A DNA stretch of 64,000 nt from Castor canadensis (GCF_047511655.1 NC_133401.1:13300001-13364000), one strand, 5' to 3'. Positions 22,040 through 33,537 are shown, numbered from the stretch's first letter. Numbers and translations: made by a program. Notes: a model not told the origin generated them from the sequence alone.

Positions 22040-24465
22040 GGTTTAAGGAGAGTTGGTATTAGTTCTTCTTTAAATGTCTTTTATTTCATCAATGACCCAT
22101 TCATCATTGAGCAATGTATTGTCCAGCTTCCAATTGTTTGCATGTTTTTTACTACTATTTTTGTTGTTGATGTCTAGTTTTAATGCATTGTGGTCAGACA
22201 GAATGCATGGGATTATTTCTATTTTCTTCTATTTGCTGAGGCTTGCTTTTTGCCCTAAGATATGATCAGTTTTGGAGAAAGTTCCATGGGCTGCTGAGAA
22301 GAATGTATATTGTGCAGAAGTTGGATGAAATATTCTGTAAACATCAGATAGGTCCATCTGATCTATGATGTGATTGTTCTAGGATTTCTTTATTGATTTT
22401 TTTGTTTGGATGACCTATCTATTGGTGATAGGGGGGTATTAAGGTTTCCCACTACCACTGTGTTGGAGTTTATATATGTTTTTAGGTCCTTCAGAGTATG
22501 CTTGATGAAATTGGGTGCATTGATGTTGGGTGCATATAGGTTGATAATTATTTCCTTTTGGTGTATTTTCCCTTTTATTAGTATGGAGTGTCCTTCTTTA
22601 TCTCATTTGATCAATGTAAGTTTGAAGTCTATTTTGTCAGAGATAAGTATTGCTACTCCCACCTGTTTTTGGGTACCATTGGCTTGGTAAATCTTTTAGT
22701 CTTTCGCTTTCAGCCAGTGCTTATTTCTGTCGATGAGGTGGGTCTCCTGTAGGCAGCAGATTGTTGGATCTTCCTTTTTAATCCAGTTTGCCAGTAGGTG
22801 TCTTTTGATGGGGGAATTTAGTCCATTAACTTTCAGTGTTAGTATTGATAAGTACATGGTGATCCCTGTCATGTAGTTGTCTTTGTTGTTTAAGGGTTTG
22901 ATTGTGTGCAGCTGACTCAGTGTTACTCTCTACTTTCTTGCCTTTTCTTCTCCTGTGGTTTGGTATTGCCTGCCCTTTCATGGTTTTGTTTGCTTTCATT
23001 TTCTGTGTGCAGAATTTTTTATAGTGGTGGGTTGGTGGATATATATTGTTTTAGTTTCTGCTTATCACGGAAGACTTTTATTGTTCCATCTATTTTGAAT
23101 GATAGTTTTGCTTGGTAGAGTATCCTAGGGTTGAAGTTATTTTCACTCAGTGCCTGAAAGACCTCACTTCATGCTCTTCTTGCTTTCAAGGTTTCCATTG
23201 AAAAATCTGCTGTGATTTTGATGGGTTTACCTTTGTATGTTATTGGTTTTTTTCTCTCTTATAGCCTTCAATATTCTTTCTCTATTCTCGGTGCTTGTTG
23301 TTTTAATAATAATATGTCGTAGGGGAGTTCTACTTTGGTCAGGTCTGTTTGGTGTTCTGGAGGCTTCCTGTACCTGAATGGGCATAGTTTTCTCTAGATT
23401 TGGGAAATTTTCTGTTATTATTTTGTTGAATATATTACACATTCCTTTTGCTTGCACCTCTTCTCCTTCTTCAATGCCCATGATTCTCAGGTTTGGTCTT
23501 TTGATGGAGTCAGTGAGTTCTTGCATTTTCTTTTCACAGGTCTCTGGTTGTTTAACTAATAGTTTTTCAGTTTTTCCTTTAATTACCATTTCATCTTCAA
23601 GTTCTGAGATTCTGTCTTCTGTTTGTTTTATTCTGCTGGAATGGCCTTCCATTTTGTTTTGTATTTCTGTTTCATTCTTTTTTCTGAGGCTTCCCATATC
23701 ATAGGTTACTTCCTCTTTAATATTGTCAATTTTTTCCCTTAATTCATTTATCTCTCTGTTTATGGTGATCTCTGTTTCAGTTTGGTGTTTATTTAGAGTT
23801 TCTATGATTTCATTTGTTTCTGTGTTTTCTCATATTCTTTATTTTTGTTGTCTTGAAATTTGTTGAGTGCCTCCTGTACATTTTGGTTGACCATGTCTAG
23901 TAGCATCTCTATGAAATTCTCATTAATTACTTGTAGGATTTCTTCTTTCAGAGTGTTCTTGTGGGCTTCATTGGGTTCCCTGGTATAGTTTATCTTTGTT
24001 TTGTTGGAGTCTGGATCTGGGTATCTGTTTTCTTCATTTCACTCTAAATCCTGTACTACTTTATTTTTGGAAGGAGAATGGTTTCCATTCCTTTTTCTTC
24101 TTCCCATATTTCCACTAGGTACCATTTCTGCCCCTGGACTATGTGTAATTTAGTATTAGCTAGGTTACAATATTAATACTAACAAAACCAAGAGAGAAAG
24201 ATAAAAAAGAGAAAGGGAAGGAAAGATAAAAGAAAGAGAGAAGAGAGAAAAAAAGAAAAATGGGAGAGATGATGGTGGGTGATCAAACCAGACAGCCAAA
24301 CCCTTAAAGAAGGGAAGAAAAAAATAACCAGTTCTGGAACAGTAGAATTGCAGTCTTAGTTGTTTTGAAGTTCCTCCTTTAGCATCCAGTCCTGTCTGTC
24401 TGTGTCTGTTAGGTAGGTTTGGAGCCCTCCAGTGGCAACCTGAGCCTTCCACAAACAAGGCCTTT
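22040..24465 (-). mobile_element. L1 with 5' part, internal deletion and no 3' end, antisense
   Basis: On the minus strand: 5' UTR from about 24460 to 24050, ORF1 from about 24050 to 23150 (open piece 23227-23697 with coiled-coil and R-I-M-G-I-E-E-G block), ORF2 start and endonuclease 22860-22100. At about 22070 the text jumps from the endonuclease-RT linker to the K-E-E-L-I-P-T-L-L block of the RT, an internal deletion of several hundred bases, and ends at 22040 inside the RT. No 3' UTR or poly-A is present. The left junction lies inside the ERV 3' LTR. Confidence 0.8.
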
Positions 24466-24837
24466 TACAAATAAGGCTCTAGTGATATTAAACAATTTAT
24501 TATTTGGACAGCAGGAGAAGACCTCAGATTAAAAAAAGAAGCGGATCTCACTAGAAGAAAAAAGAAAGCATGGGGCATACCCAACAATGAAATTTATATT
24601 TACTGACTCTTAGTTCAGCAAATGTTTACTGCCCTCAGATCACCAAAAGAAAGGGACAAATACCAATGATCTCTCTTAAGGTGTCACTTCCCCTCTGTAT
24701 TCCTAAAAAACAGGGTTTAGAGTTTGTCCTTTATGTATTGAATGATTAACTTCAGAGTATTAATATTTGTATGTAAGTATTTTTTGATTCAGAAAACCTA
24801 TGTTTATTGTCAAGAAGTCTTATACATTAAATATTTT
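24466..24837. other. No gene recognised
   Basis: AT-rich stretch between two L1s with no open frame, SINE or LTR text that I can name. It may be old ERV or unique DNA. Confidence 0.35.
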
Positions 24838-26000
24838 TTTAAAGAAACTAATTGAAGAAGACATTACTAGATGTAAAAACCTCCCATGTTCATGGATTAA
24901 CAGAATTAATATTGTGAAAAAGGCTATATTAGCAAAAGTAAGCTACTGATTTGATGTAATCCCTAACAAAATTTCAATGTCATTCCTCACAGAAATAGAA
25001 AAATTCAATTCTAAATTTGAATTTTATGATCTTCTAAAAGACCTCAAATAGTCTGACAATCCTGTGCAAAAAACAGCAACGCTAGAGGTATCACCATATC
25101 TAAATTCAAGGTATACTACAGAACCATACTAAAAAGCAGCATAGAACTGGTGCAAAAAGAGTCGTGTATATCAACAGAATAGAGCAAAAGGTCCAGAAGT
25201 ATATCCATGAAGCTATAGCCACCTGATTTTTTTAAAGGTCCCACAGACAAACCTACATTGAAGAAAGGACAGTCTTTTCAATAAATGGTGCTGGAAAAAC
25301 TGTCATAGAAGTCTGAAACTAGATCCCTGTCTTTCACCCTGTACAAAAAAAATTAATTTGTTAATGAATTAACATTTGATTTGAAATTTTGAAATTGTCT
25401 GAGGAAAACATAGGGAAAGCCCTTGAAGATATAGGAATAGGTAATACTTTTCTGAATAAACCCCAATTTCTCAAAAAAAATAAAAACTAGAACTGAATTA
25501 TGGGATTGAATCAAGTTAAAAAGCTTCTGCCAGCAAAAGAAATAATAACCAGATGCAAAGGATAACTACAGAATGGGAAAAAGTATTTACTGTTTTATTC
25601 ATTGGATAGAGGATTAATATCCACAATGTATAAAGAGCTCTAAAAGTTAAACACCAAAAAAAAACCCAATTAATTAACAGGCAAATGAATTGAGCTGTTT
25701 TCAAAATAGATACAAATGACTAATGAATACATGAAGAAATGTTCAACACCCTTGGCCAAAAAGGAAATGCAAATCAAAACTACATTGGGACTCCACCTCA
25801 CCCCAGTCAGAATAGCTACCATTAAGAAAGCAAAAAGCACTAAATGTTGACAAATGTGTGGAGGAATAGGAACCCTCCTACACTGCTGATTGGAATGTGA
25901 CTTAGTCCAGCCACTATGAAAACTCAGTGTGGAGGTTCCCTAAAATCTAAAAACAGAACTCCCATATGAACCTGCTATATCACTCCTGAGCTTATACAAT
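24838..26000 (+). mobile_element. Old L1 fragment, sense, ORF2 C-terminal region
   Basis: Sense text from the end of the RT ('ctcccatgttcatggatta' block) through the C-terminal region (25270-25300 'aatggtgctggaaaaact') to the cysteine-rich end near 25990. Highly diverged with many stops. The 3' UTR is missing; the copy ends where flank of the P450 gene begins. Confidence 0.75.
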
Positions 26001-26704
26001 AGAGATGGCCTTCTCTGAGTGTGTTTCTCCACCATACACATCATCAGAGGCTTGATTCAGTTTTCCACACTGATTCTGAGTCAGACACAGTGGCTTTACT
26101 TCATTGGGAGTGATGCCCTGGTGCTCAAGATATATAGGAACAGGTAAGAATGTGGGCAAGTGTGTGGTGAAGCCCTATCAACTTCCTGACGGGACTCTGG
26201 GAAAACTTCAACATAGTACTACTTGGGTTGCATGACCACATACTAAATTCATATTGTGGTTTTGAGGAAAAGGTGACTTTTTAGAATCTGCCCCAGGCCT
26301 ATGGGCACAGATCTACATATAAGAACCTGCTTTGCATTTATGTTCTTTAAGAACTCAGATGGTGACTTAAATATTCTAAGACTCAGCATCGTCTCCTGCT
26401 CTATGAGCATGAACACCAATTCATTTAGCAAAGTTTTTAAGCATACGTGTGACCCTTTTGTCCCAGAGGCAACACAAGTTACTTGCACAATAAATAATAG
26501 CTATTGTGGTGGTGGTGGTGGTTGTTCACAGCACAGTGTAAGGTTTTCCTCACATTCATCCCAGCTTTGAAGATGGTGAGCCATCTCCTCTGCTTCTCTT
26601 ATTATCCAGCTGGCCCCTTCACTTCCCCATAATTTTTGCCTTTTCCATTCACCCTACCCCTGACCCCTATCTATCCCTCTCACCCTGACCTACTCATCCC
26701 TGGC
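26001..26704. other. 3' flank of the CYP2A-like pseudogene
   Basis: Lies just downstream (minus-strand sense) of the P450 stop codon and should hold its 3' UTR. No clear AATAAA on the minus strand was found. A short GGT run is at 26501-26520. No other gene recognised. Confidence 0.45.
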
Positions 26705-26886
26705 TCAGCGGGGCAGGGAGCTCATGGTGTAGTCTCGTGGAATTGTGGCAAAGCCCATGTGTTTGAAGGACACATTGATGTCCTGGGGCACCTGTGGGGA
26801 CATAAAGCGGAAGTGCTGCATCAAGCTGGTAAGGAACAGAAAGAGCTCCATTCTAGCCAGATCTTCTCCAAAACAGCACTGCTTTG
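26705..26886 (-). pseudogene. CYP2A-like exon 9 with heme-cysteine loop, open to natural stop
   Basis: 182 bp from acceptor 'tttcag' to TGA (26705-26707). Joined to exon 8 it reads F-S-L-G-K-Q-C-C-F-G-E-D; the axial heme cysteine is present but the conserved arginine two residues before it is glutamine. L-A-R-M-E-L-F-L-F, G-F-A-T-I-P-R and the S-L-P-R C-terminus follow. Open. Confidence 0.93.
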
Positions 26887-27177
26887 CTGAAAAGAAAAGG
26901 AGGGAGGGAAGGAGGTGAAACCAACTCTCACTGTGCCTCCCTTGATTACTGAGCCTCCAGCTGAATTCTCCAAGGGAGAAGGGGCTGCAGTATTGTGGCC
27001 TGAGAGACCTTCAGGGAAGACTCTAATCCTCTATGAGCCTCAGTTTCCCTTGTACACAAAGTGGGATGATCCAGGCCAGGCTAGAGCAATGGGAAGACTA
27101 GATGTCCCTCCTCCCAACTACATTTTTAAATATGACTGCTGCGCTATCATCTTCTGTCTTAAGAGTCTGAGAATTGG
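26887..27177. other. Intron 8 remainder
   Basis: Left part of intron 8 of the P450 pseudogene (between exon 9 and the L1). GC-moderate; no repeat recognised. The remaining intron 8 sequence is 28502-28755. Confidence 0.5.
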
Positions 27178-28501
27178 AAGTAATAGGTATAGGCAAGGAC
27201 TTCCTCAATAGAACCCCAGAAACTAAGAGAAAGAATGGACAAATGGGACTTCATAGAATTAAAAAGCTTCTGCACAACAAAAGAAATGATCTCTAAACTG
27301 AAGAGACCAACCACAGAGTGGGAGAAAATATTTGCCAGCTATATATCAGACAAAGGACTGATAACCAGAATATACAGGGAGCTTAAGAAACTAAACTCCC
27401 AAAATCCATGAACCAATAAAGAAATGGGCAAGTGAACTAAACAGAACTTTCTCAAAAGAAGAAATTCAAATGGCAAAAAATACATGAAAAAAGGCTCACC
27501 ACCTCTAGACATAAAGGAAACACAAATCAAAACCACACTAAGATTCCACCTCACCCCTGTTAGAATAGCCATCATCAAAAACACCACCAACAGGTGTTGG
27601 CAAGGATGTGGAGAAAAAGGAATCCTCATACACTGCTGGTGGGAATGCAAGCTAGTGCAACCATTCTGGAAAAAAATTTGGAGGCTTCTTAAAAATTTAA
27701 ACATAGATCTGCCATATGATCCAGCAATCCCGCTCCTGGGATTTTACCCAAAGGAATGTGACACAGGTTGCTCCAAAGGCACCTGCACACCCATGTTTAT
27801 TGCAGTGCTATTCACAATAGCCAAGTTATGGAAACAGCCAAGATGCCCCACTACTGACGAATGGATCAAGAAAATGTGGTTTTTATACACAATGGAATTT
27901 TACTCAGCCATGAAGAAGAATGAAATCTTATCATTCACAAGTAAACGGATGGATGGAACTGGAGAACATCATTCTGAGTGAGGTCAGCCAGGCTCAGAAG
28001 ACCAAAAATCATATGTTCTCCCTCATTTGCGGACTTTAGATCTATGGCAAATACAGCAATGTTTTTGGATTTGTGTCACATGACAAGGGGAAAGCACATA
28101 TGGGAGGTATGGGGATAGATAGAAAACCCAAAACATGAAAGCATTTGATGTCCCCACTCCAGAGGAACTAATACAGAAATCTTAAAGCGACAGAGGTCAA
28201 CATGAGAAGGGGATCAGCAACCAGTGTAAAGGTCAGTTAGAGATAAATCAATTTGGGTGGTAACACATTTGTACACGGAAGCAATGCTAGGAATCTCTCT
28301 GTATAGTTATCCTTAACTCAACTAGCAAAAACACGTTGTCTTTCTTATTATGCTTATTTCTTCTCTTCAACAAAATTAGCGATAAGGTCAGAACAGGTTC
28401 TGCCTGGAAGCGAGGGGGGAGGGGGAGAGAGATTGGGGGTGGGAGGTAAGGGGAGAAATGACCCAAACAATGTATGCACATGTGAATAAATGAGGAAAAA
28501 A
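27178..28501 (+). mobile_element. 5'-truncated L1 in intron 8 of the CYP2A-like gene, sense (opposite to the gene)
   Basis: Starts in the ORF2 C-terminal region and includes the cysteine-rich end in an open stretch (27484-27981: C-W-Q-G-C ... H-C-W-W-E-C-K). The 3' UTR with a G-rich tract (28412-28460) and an A-rich tail follow. Imperfect target duplication 'aagagtctgagaattgg' (27161-27177) and 'aagagtcagaattgg' (28502-28516). Belongs to the younger L1 type. Confidence 0.88.
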
Positions 28502-28755
28502 AAGAGTCAGAATTGGTTGTATGTCCTTGAAAGCTCTGAGTGAGCCTTGGTTTTCCTCATCTCTCATCTTTTGGCTTGGATACAGAAACTTGGTGCTTGT
28601 TACTTACTAGGGTTGCACCTGGTTGGCTGGAAGACAGAAAGAACAGGAATTTCCAAGCTTGAGAATACTGCTAGATTGCACTCAGAGATGGGAGCTGGGA
28701 TGAGAAGTCCCTGTTGATGTGAGCACTGACCTGGCAGCAAACAGTGGTCACTTAC

Positions 28756-28897
28756 CCAGGGAAAAGGGCACAAAAGCTTCACTCTTCTCAAACTTCCCAT
28801 TGTCATCCAGGAGATGCTGAGGGTTAAAATCTTGGAGGTTGAAGAAGAATTTGGGGTCTGCTAGCACAGAGTCCAACATTGGATACACATCAGTGCT
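28756..28897 (-). pseudogene. CYP2A-like exon 8, open
   Basis: 142 bp with acceptor 'cttgccag' and donor GTAAGT. Open: T-D-V-Y-P-M-L-D-S-V-L-A-D-P-K-F-F and D-F-N-P-Q-H-L-L-D-D-N-G-K-F, then S-E-A-F-V-P-F-S-L-G, the start of the heme-binding loop. The usual arginine of V-L-R-D-P is alanine. Confidence 0.92.
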
Positions 28898-28984
28898 CTG
28901 GCAAGGAGGAGGAAAAGAGATTTGATAAGGAAGGTTGAAGGATGACTGTTCTGAAAGCAGAGTTTATATATTTGGGGATTAGAG

Positions 28985-29440
28985 AGATCCCCAGTGAAGA
29001 GAAATGGTAGGCATGGGACTCAGGGTCCACTAAGGGAGGAATTTGGGGGAGATTATGAGGTTAATGTCCTGAGACAGGAAGTTTGGGCATTATGGAGTTT
29101 CATGTTTTCTGAGACAGGAAGTTGGAGGGACACAAGATCTATGTGTTTTGTAGTTGTGGGATGTATAGCTCATGACTCTCAAGGAGGGAGGTTAAGAGGA
29201 CTGAGATGTTCAAGTTTCTTGATACGAGAATTTTGGATTCTTAGGATTATGTCCCCCTAAGAAAGATGTTTGGGGGAAATGAAATTCCTGTCCCAAATAA
29301 TAAGTTCTAGGGGGAAATGGGCTTAATGTCCCTTGAGACAGGTATTTTCAGGATATAGGATTCATTCCCTTGAAACAGAAAACCTGGGGAGACACAGAAT
29401 TCCAAAGACTCAAATGAGAAAGCTAAGAAAGTGGGGAGGT
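28985..29440. repeat. Degenerate minisatellite in intron 7
   Basis: About seven or eight units of 50-60 bp, each with a version of 'gttaatgtcctgagacagga' followed by 'agtttgggg'. Clear unit starts are near 29064, 29110, 29205, 29250, 29330 and 29370. Strongly diverged. Confidence 0.65.
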
Positions 29441-29544
29441 TGAGAAAATCTTTGGTTCAGAAAGAAAGTGCCTTCAAGATTTCTAATGAAGATGGGGTGC
29501 TGACGTCCCAGGGAGTGTGTTGCAGGTCCCTCTAGACTGAGCAG

Positions 29545-29700
29545 AGGAGGAGAAAGTCCCAAAATTTGGTGTCCTTGGTGACCCCATGAGCCAGGCCTAT
29601 GGGGATTGTCTCCTAATTTTTGAATTTCATGGATCACAGCCTCCGTGTAGGGCATCTTGATGTAATCCTCCAACTTGGGCTGCTGGTTCCTGCCAATCAC
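29545..29700 (-). pseudogene. CYP2A-like exon 7, start missing, K-helix arginine changed
   Basis: Homology starts abruptly at V-I-G-R-N-Q-Q-P-K; the first nine or so codons of the exon and its acceptor are not recognisable. [12 protein letters not shown] follows, but the invariant arginine of the K-helix E-x-x-R is lysine (AAA). A small deletion then shifts frame, after which [12 protein letters not shown] and a TAG follow. No good donor is seen at the end near 29545. Confidence 0.83.
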
Positions 29701-30147
29701 CTTGGTGGAGAAGAAGGGGAATATGTTTAGATCTCATATGTTTAGTGGCCTCAGAGTAGGGATGATAGTCCAAAAATGTGCAGTGGATGCAGGACATGGA
29801 ACTATGTCTGAAAGGCACATAGACCATTCACAGCAGACATTGGCTGTAGGACTGTGGAAGCAGGGTCTTGTTAACCTGGTGTTGCCAAAATCATAAGGAG
29901 CTGCAAGGCTGGAGTCTTAATGGATGGCCTGGGGTGTGGGCAGTGGGGCCTCTGTGGCTTACAATTTACCAATCAGTTTAGACCCTACCAATATTTTAAC
30001 AACTGAGATTCATCTGGTGCCTATCAACTGTTCTTCCCACCCCTCTGCATAGGAGGGGCCTGTCTTAGATTCTAGAGACCTAAGAGAAGTTGGGTTGATG
30101 CAGCCAAATCACAATAGTCCATAATACCCTACCCTTTCTGATCTTAC
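29701..30147. other. Intron 6 of the CYP2A-like pseudogene
   Basis: No repeat or ORF of note. The missing first codons of exon 7 should lie at the left edge but are not recognisable, so a small deletion or replacement has occurred around 29700. Confidence 0.45.
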
Positions 30148-30286
30148 TTGCACATATGGGTACTTTATGAACAGCAGGAAGCCACAATGCATGGTCGTGC
30201 TGTGGTTTCTGTGCTACAAAGAAAAGGTTTGGTATGGTCATCATCAGGTACTCCTTATAGAACTCTGTTTTGGGGTTATCCTTCTC
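30148..30286 (-). pseudogene. CYP2A-like exon 6 with deletions in the I-helix motif
   Basis: Acceptor 'ccctgcag' and a GTAAG donor flank 139 bp (usual 142). E-K-D-N-P-K-T-E-F-Y and M-M-T-I-P-N-L-F-F-V are in frame. Two single-base deletions then fall in the codons for the oxygen-activation motif (A-G-T-E-T in functional enzymes), so G-F-L-L-F-I-K-Y-P appears only in another frame. Divergence is higher than in exons 3 and 4. Confidence 0.85.
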
Positions 30287-30789
30287 CTGCAGGGAGAGAA
30301 GCCTTTAGGTCTAGTCCAAACCTCCTGGAAGGCTATGCTTGGACCCACCTCTGTTAGGGTCCAGATCTTGACCTAAAGTGGAAAGAAGGATCCTAGATCT
30401 GCCAGGCTCTCTCCAGTTCTCAGGGTTTTACTTAGGCTGCTGGCATTGCCCCAAATGCTCTTCTCACATTCTTTTGCTGGTTGACTATCTCCTTTAATTA
30501 ATCGCTTAGATGTCACTTTTGAAATGGTAGGAAAATATCAAGAGATAGAGACTATGAGGAAGAAGGGCAGAGTCAGAGTGGCCAGAAAGTTAGAAACAGA
30601 CCTTCTGAGATGCAGACACAGATTTTTAAGTGACAACATCCTATTTCTTCCTTTTCAACTTAGGACTCCATAAACCCTCATCTTGATTCTCACATATGGA
30701 ACATGAAGGTGAGGATGGGGAACCTCCATTATCACACTGGAAAGTCAGTGTTCAGACAGGTATATCAAGTAACCAGAGTAGACAAGGTT

Positions 30790-31430
30790 AGAGAACATGG
30801 TGACTAAAAGCACCAGTCACACAATCAGAGAGAACAGGTTTGAGCCAGATCCCACAGAATCTCTGCTGTGTGACCTCAGGCATGCTGCTTGGATTGCACT
30901 TTCCTTATTTGTGTAATTTGAGACATAGCAGAAACTTGTTCAAGAGCACCAAATAGATGAAAAAACACAAGGCACTTAAAATAACACCTGTGGCTTCATC
31001 TGTAATTCCAGATACTGAGAAAGCAAAGATAAAGGAGAATTGTAGTTCATGGCCAGACTAGGAAAAAAATTAGTGAGACCCCCCCTGCCATCTCAACAAA
31101 TAAGCCAGACATAGTGGTTCACACCTGTGATCCCAGCTATGCGGGAGGCATAGGTAGGAATTTCAAGGTCTGAGGATAGGCCTGAGAAAAAAATACAAGA
31201 CCCTAATAAAAAATAAATAAGACAAAAAGGGCTGAGGTATGACTCAAGTTGAAGAGTGCCTGCCTAGCAAGCACAAGGTCTGCATTCAAACCCTAGTACT
31301 ACCAAAATAGAAAAATTTAGAAAGAATAATAATAATGCCTGGCACATTGTAGTGCTATAATACAGTTGCTATCATGGATTGATTCCTCATGCCCTCCCTA
31401 TAAATAAGGGCTCAGTAAATAGAACAATGA
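30790..31430 (-). repeat. MIR, antisense, in intron 5, split by a composite SINE
   Basis: Left part at 30825-30935 reads 'tgtgtgacctcaggcatgct' and 'ttccttatttgtgtaatttg'; the right part at 31330-31385 reads 'aatgcctggcacattgtagt'. These are the two ends of an antisense MIR, separated by the SINE at 30985-31312. Confidence 0.75.
30985..31312 (+). repeat. Composite SINE: two B1-like parts and one ID-like part
   Basis: First B1-like part 30985-31105, second 31108-31225 ('gtggttcacacctgtgatcc...agctatgcgggaggc'), then an ID-like part 31228-31312 with A-box-like 'ggctgaggtatgactcaag' and B-box-like text near 31290. Either a trimer or two SINEs inserted side by side. Confidence 0.75.
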
Positions 31431-31911
31431 TGTTAATTGAGATTATTGTTAGGATGAACAAAAAGAAGCCACTTTAGGATTGGATCTCCCACCCTTACTG
31501 GCAGCTTACTGACACCCCACAACCCACTGGAAGGACCACATCTAGCCTCAAGGAAATGACAAACCACCACCTCACCAGGGGTAGGGAGCTGAGCTACTTA
31601 CTTACCTAGTTACCACTTATCTCCTCTAGCTTCCCCTAGTGATGGTTGACTCCACTCTGAAAGAATTTTCCCACCTAGCAGGATTTCCCCTCCAGACTGC
31701 TCTCCTATATTTTCTCAAAGTCTGTAAGCAGCTGACTCCAGCTCTCTTGGTGAGGCCCCCCTCCAGAGGGCTCCTTCCCAAACAACAAACCCTACACTGG
31801 CGTTTGAGCCATCTCTTTGCCTCAGCCATGCTTCTTTCATTTCTAGCAATTATGAGGACTGATTTGCCACAGCCCAGCTTTGGGATTCCCCATCATGGCT
31901 GCTGAGTGCAC
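31431..31911. other. Intron 5 remainder, no gene
   Basis: Unique-looking intronic DNA between the MIR and exon 5. Frames open at 31626-31905 on both strands show no known motif. Confidence 0.45.
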
Positions 31912-32107
31912 TTCCTGCATGCTAACAAAAAAGGAGTCGATGAAGTTCCACAGGAAATTGGGATCCAGGGTGCACTGGCTCTGCTCCACCTTCTTAGCTT
32001 ATGGAGAAGAACTTATGAAGTTCTCCAGTCTCTCCAAGTCCTCAAAGACCTGCTGCTGTGATCCTGGCAGGTGAGCCATCACTGAGTCTTCAGAACATCT
32101 CATAGAG
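31912..32107 (-). pseudogene. CYP2A-like exon 5 with 4-bp and 15-bp insertions
   Basis: Reads L-Y-E-M-F, then a 4-bp gain brings an immediate TGA; in the next frame V-M-A-H-L-P-G-S-Q-Q-Q-V-F and L-E-N-F-I follow. A 15-bp insertion, apparently a partial local duplication of 'cttcataag/ttcttctccataag', brings a TAA before K-K-V-E-Q. The rest, T-L-D-P-N and F-I-D-S-F-F-V-S-M-Q-E, is open. Length 196 bp against the usual 177 fits exactly +4 and +15. Acceptor AG and donor GT are present. Confidence 0.88.
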
Positions 32108-32189
32108 CTGGGGTAGGAAGAAAAGATGGAAAGCGAGTATGACAGTCACTGGTTCAGACCCAAAGAACAAAGAAGTCTTCAAGGCACCT

Positions 32190-32945
32190 GTCCAGGTGTT
32201 TAGGTTTTTTGCTGTTGCTGGAAGAAATGACATGTTTATGTTTTCATGTGCACTATGTGTGAAAATTCAGGTGAGAAGGACTAGGAAATGCATGCAGTTT
32301 CCTGACTTTTTTGGGTGAGGTGGATAGGAGCACAAATCTAGGTGTTCATATACTTAAGTGAGGTTGGGTAGGAAAACATCTGTATGTTAAGTTACTCAGG
32401 TGGGGCTGTTATGGAATAATCTATCCATGTGTTTAGGCTTTCGGTAAAGTGAGGTTGATTTGGATTTCAATTGTGTACTGCCATACATGTGTTCAGGAGT
32501 TAAATATGGTTGGGTTTCAGGTGTTAAAAAGTGGGAGATACTTGTTCAGAGGTTTGGGTATTCAGATGGGCTGATAGTGGTACCATTGCAAAATTTGTTG
32601 AATGAACTGTATAGGGGAACACTGACTTGAGTGTTCAGTCAATCTGCCTGGACCATTATGCATTAGAATTTCTGTGCAGTTGATCACACATTTCAATGCA
32701 GAGTAGCAAGTATTTATCTAAATATTCAGTGAGATGGTTTAGGACAGGTGTGCAGAGGTCAGATGGTTGTGGTGGACTGGATTTTGCACCAATAGCTGTT
32801 CAGGTATTCAGGAGGGGACTAAGGTGTTCATTTATCCTGGTATTAAGATATTCAGAAGGGTTAGGTAGGCAGCATCTAATAGAAACCAAGGTAAATTGGG
32901 ATGGAAATACCTACCCAGGTGATAGAGCTGAGTGGAGGGCATGAG
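32190..32945. repeat. Degenerate minisatellite in intron 4
   Basis: Ten or more loosely spaced units of about 55-65 bp built on 'ttcaggtgtttag/gtgaggttggg'-like text (for example near 32193, 32265, 32340, 32395, 32435, 32490, 32545, 32690, 32800 and 32840). Strong divergence. Similar G/T-rich irregular repeats occur upstream of the gene at 35890-36120. Confidence 0.6.
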
Positions 32946-33167
32946 TCTTGCCTGCGTGCTGTGTTCTGGGTGCTGTGTGCTGATATAATCAGGTGCTATG
33001 GAGACTGCATATTGGACACCTGTCCTGGGTTCTGATGACCCTGTTCAGGTGGTTTTGAGGGGACTATGTTTGGAGGAGGATGGTAGTTTTGGGCACCATT
33101 GGCCATGCCAGGTTGCAGTCCACAGCTTTGCCTAAAGAGTTGGGAGACCCTCACCTAAAAAGGTTAC

Positions 33168-33328
33168 CTGCCCGGTGGCGGTAGCTGTGAACTGGAAGCT
33201 TTGCCATATCATATCCAACAGCGGCAGGAACTCTTTGTCCTCATAGTCGAAGCGGTCCCCAAAGACAATAGAGCTAATGACATTGGAGACTGTTCGGCTC
33301 ATGAAGAAGGTGGGGTCTATGCAGGTGC
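33168..33328 (-). pseudogene. CYP2A-like exon 4, open
   Basis: 161 bp, acceptor 'cctcacag', donor GTAACC. Contains I-D-P-T-F-F-M-S-R-T-V-S-N-V-I-S-S and F-G-D-R-F-D-Y-E-D-K-E-F, then S-F-Q-F-T-A-T-A-T-G-Q. Open and close to functional CYP2A. The donor is weaker than usual. Confidence 0.93.
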
Positions 33329-33537
33329 CTGTGAGGTGGGACCAGGTAAGAAGGAGAAGGGGATTGAGGAAGAGAGGGTCAACTGGACTGTGCGCTGCCA
33401 GTCTGAACATTTGAGGAGGACTCTGCAGTGATGCGCTGAACTCCCAGACCAGATCCTTGCTGTGCTACAACATGCAGGTCCTCCCCATGTGATTTTTCTA
33501 ATTCTCCTTCCCGTGTACTCCGGTATCCCCTACTCAC

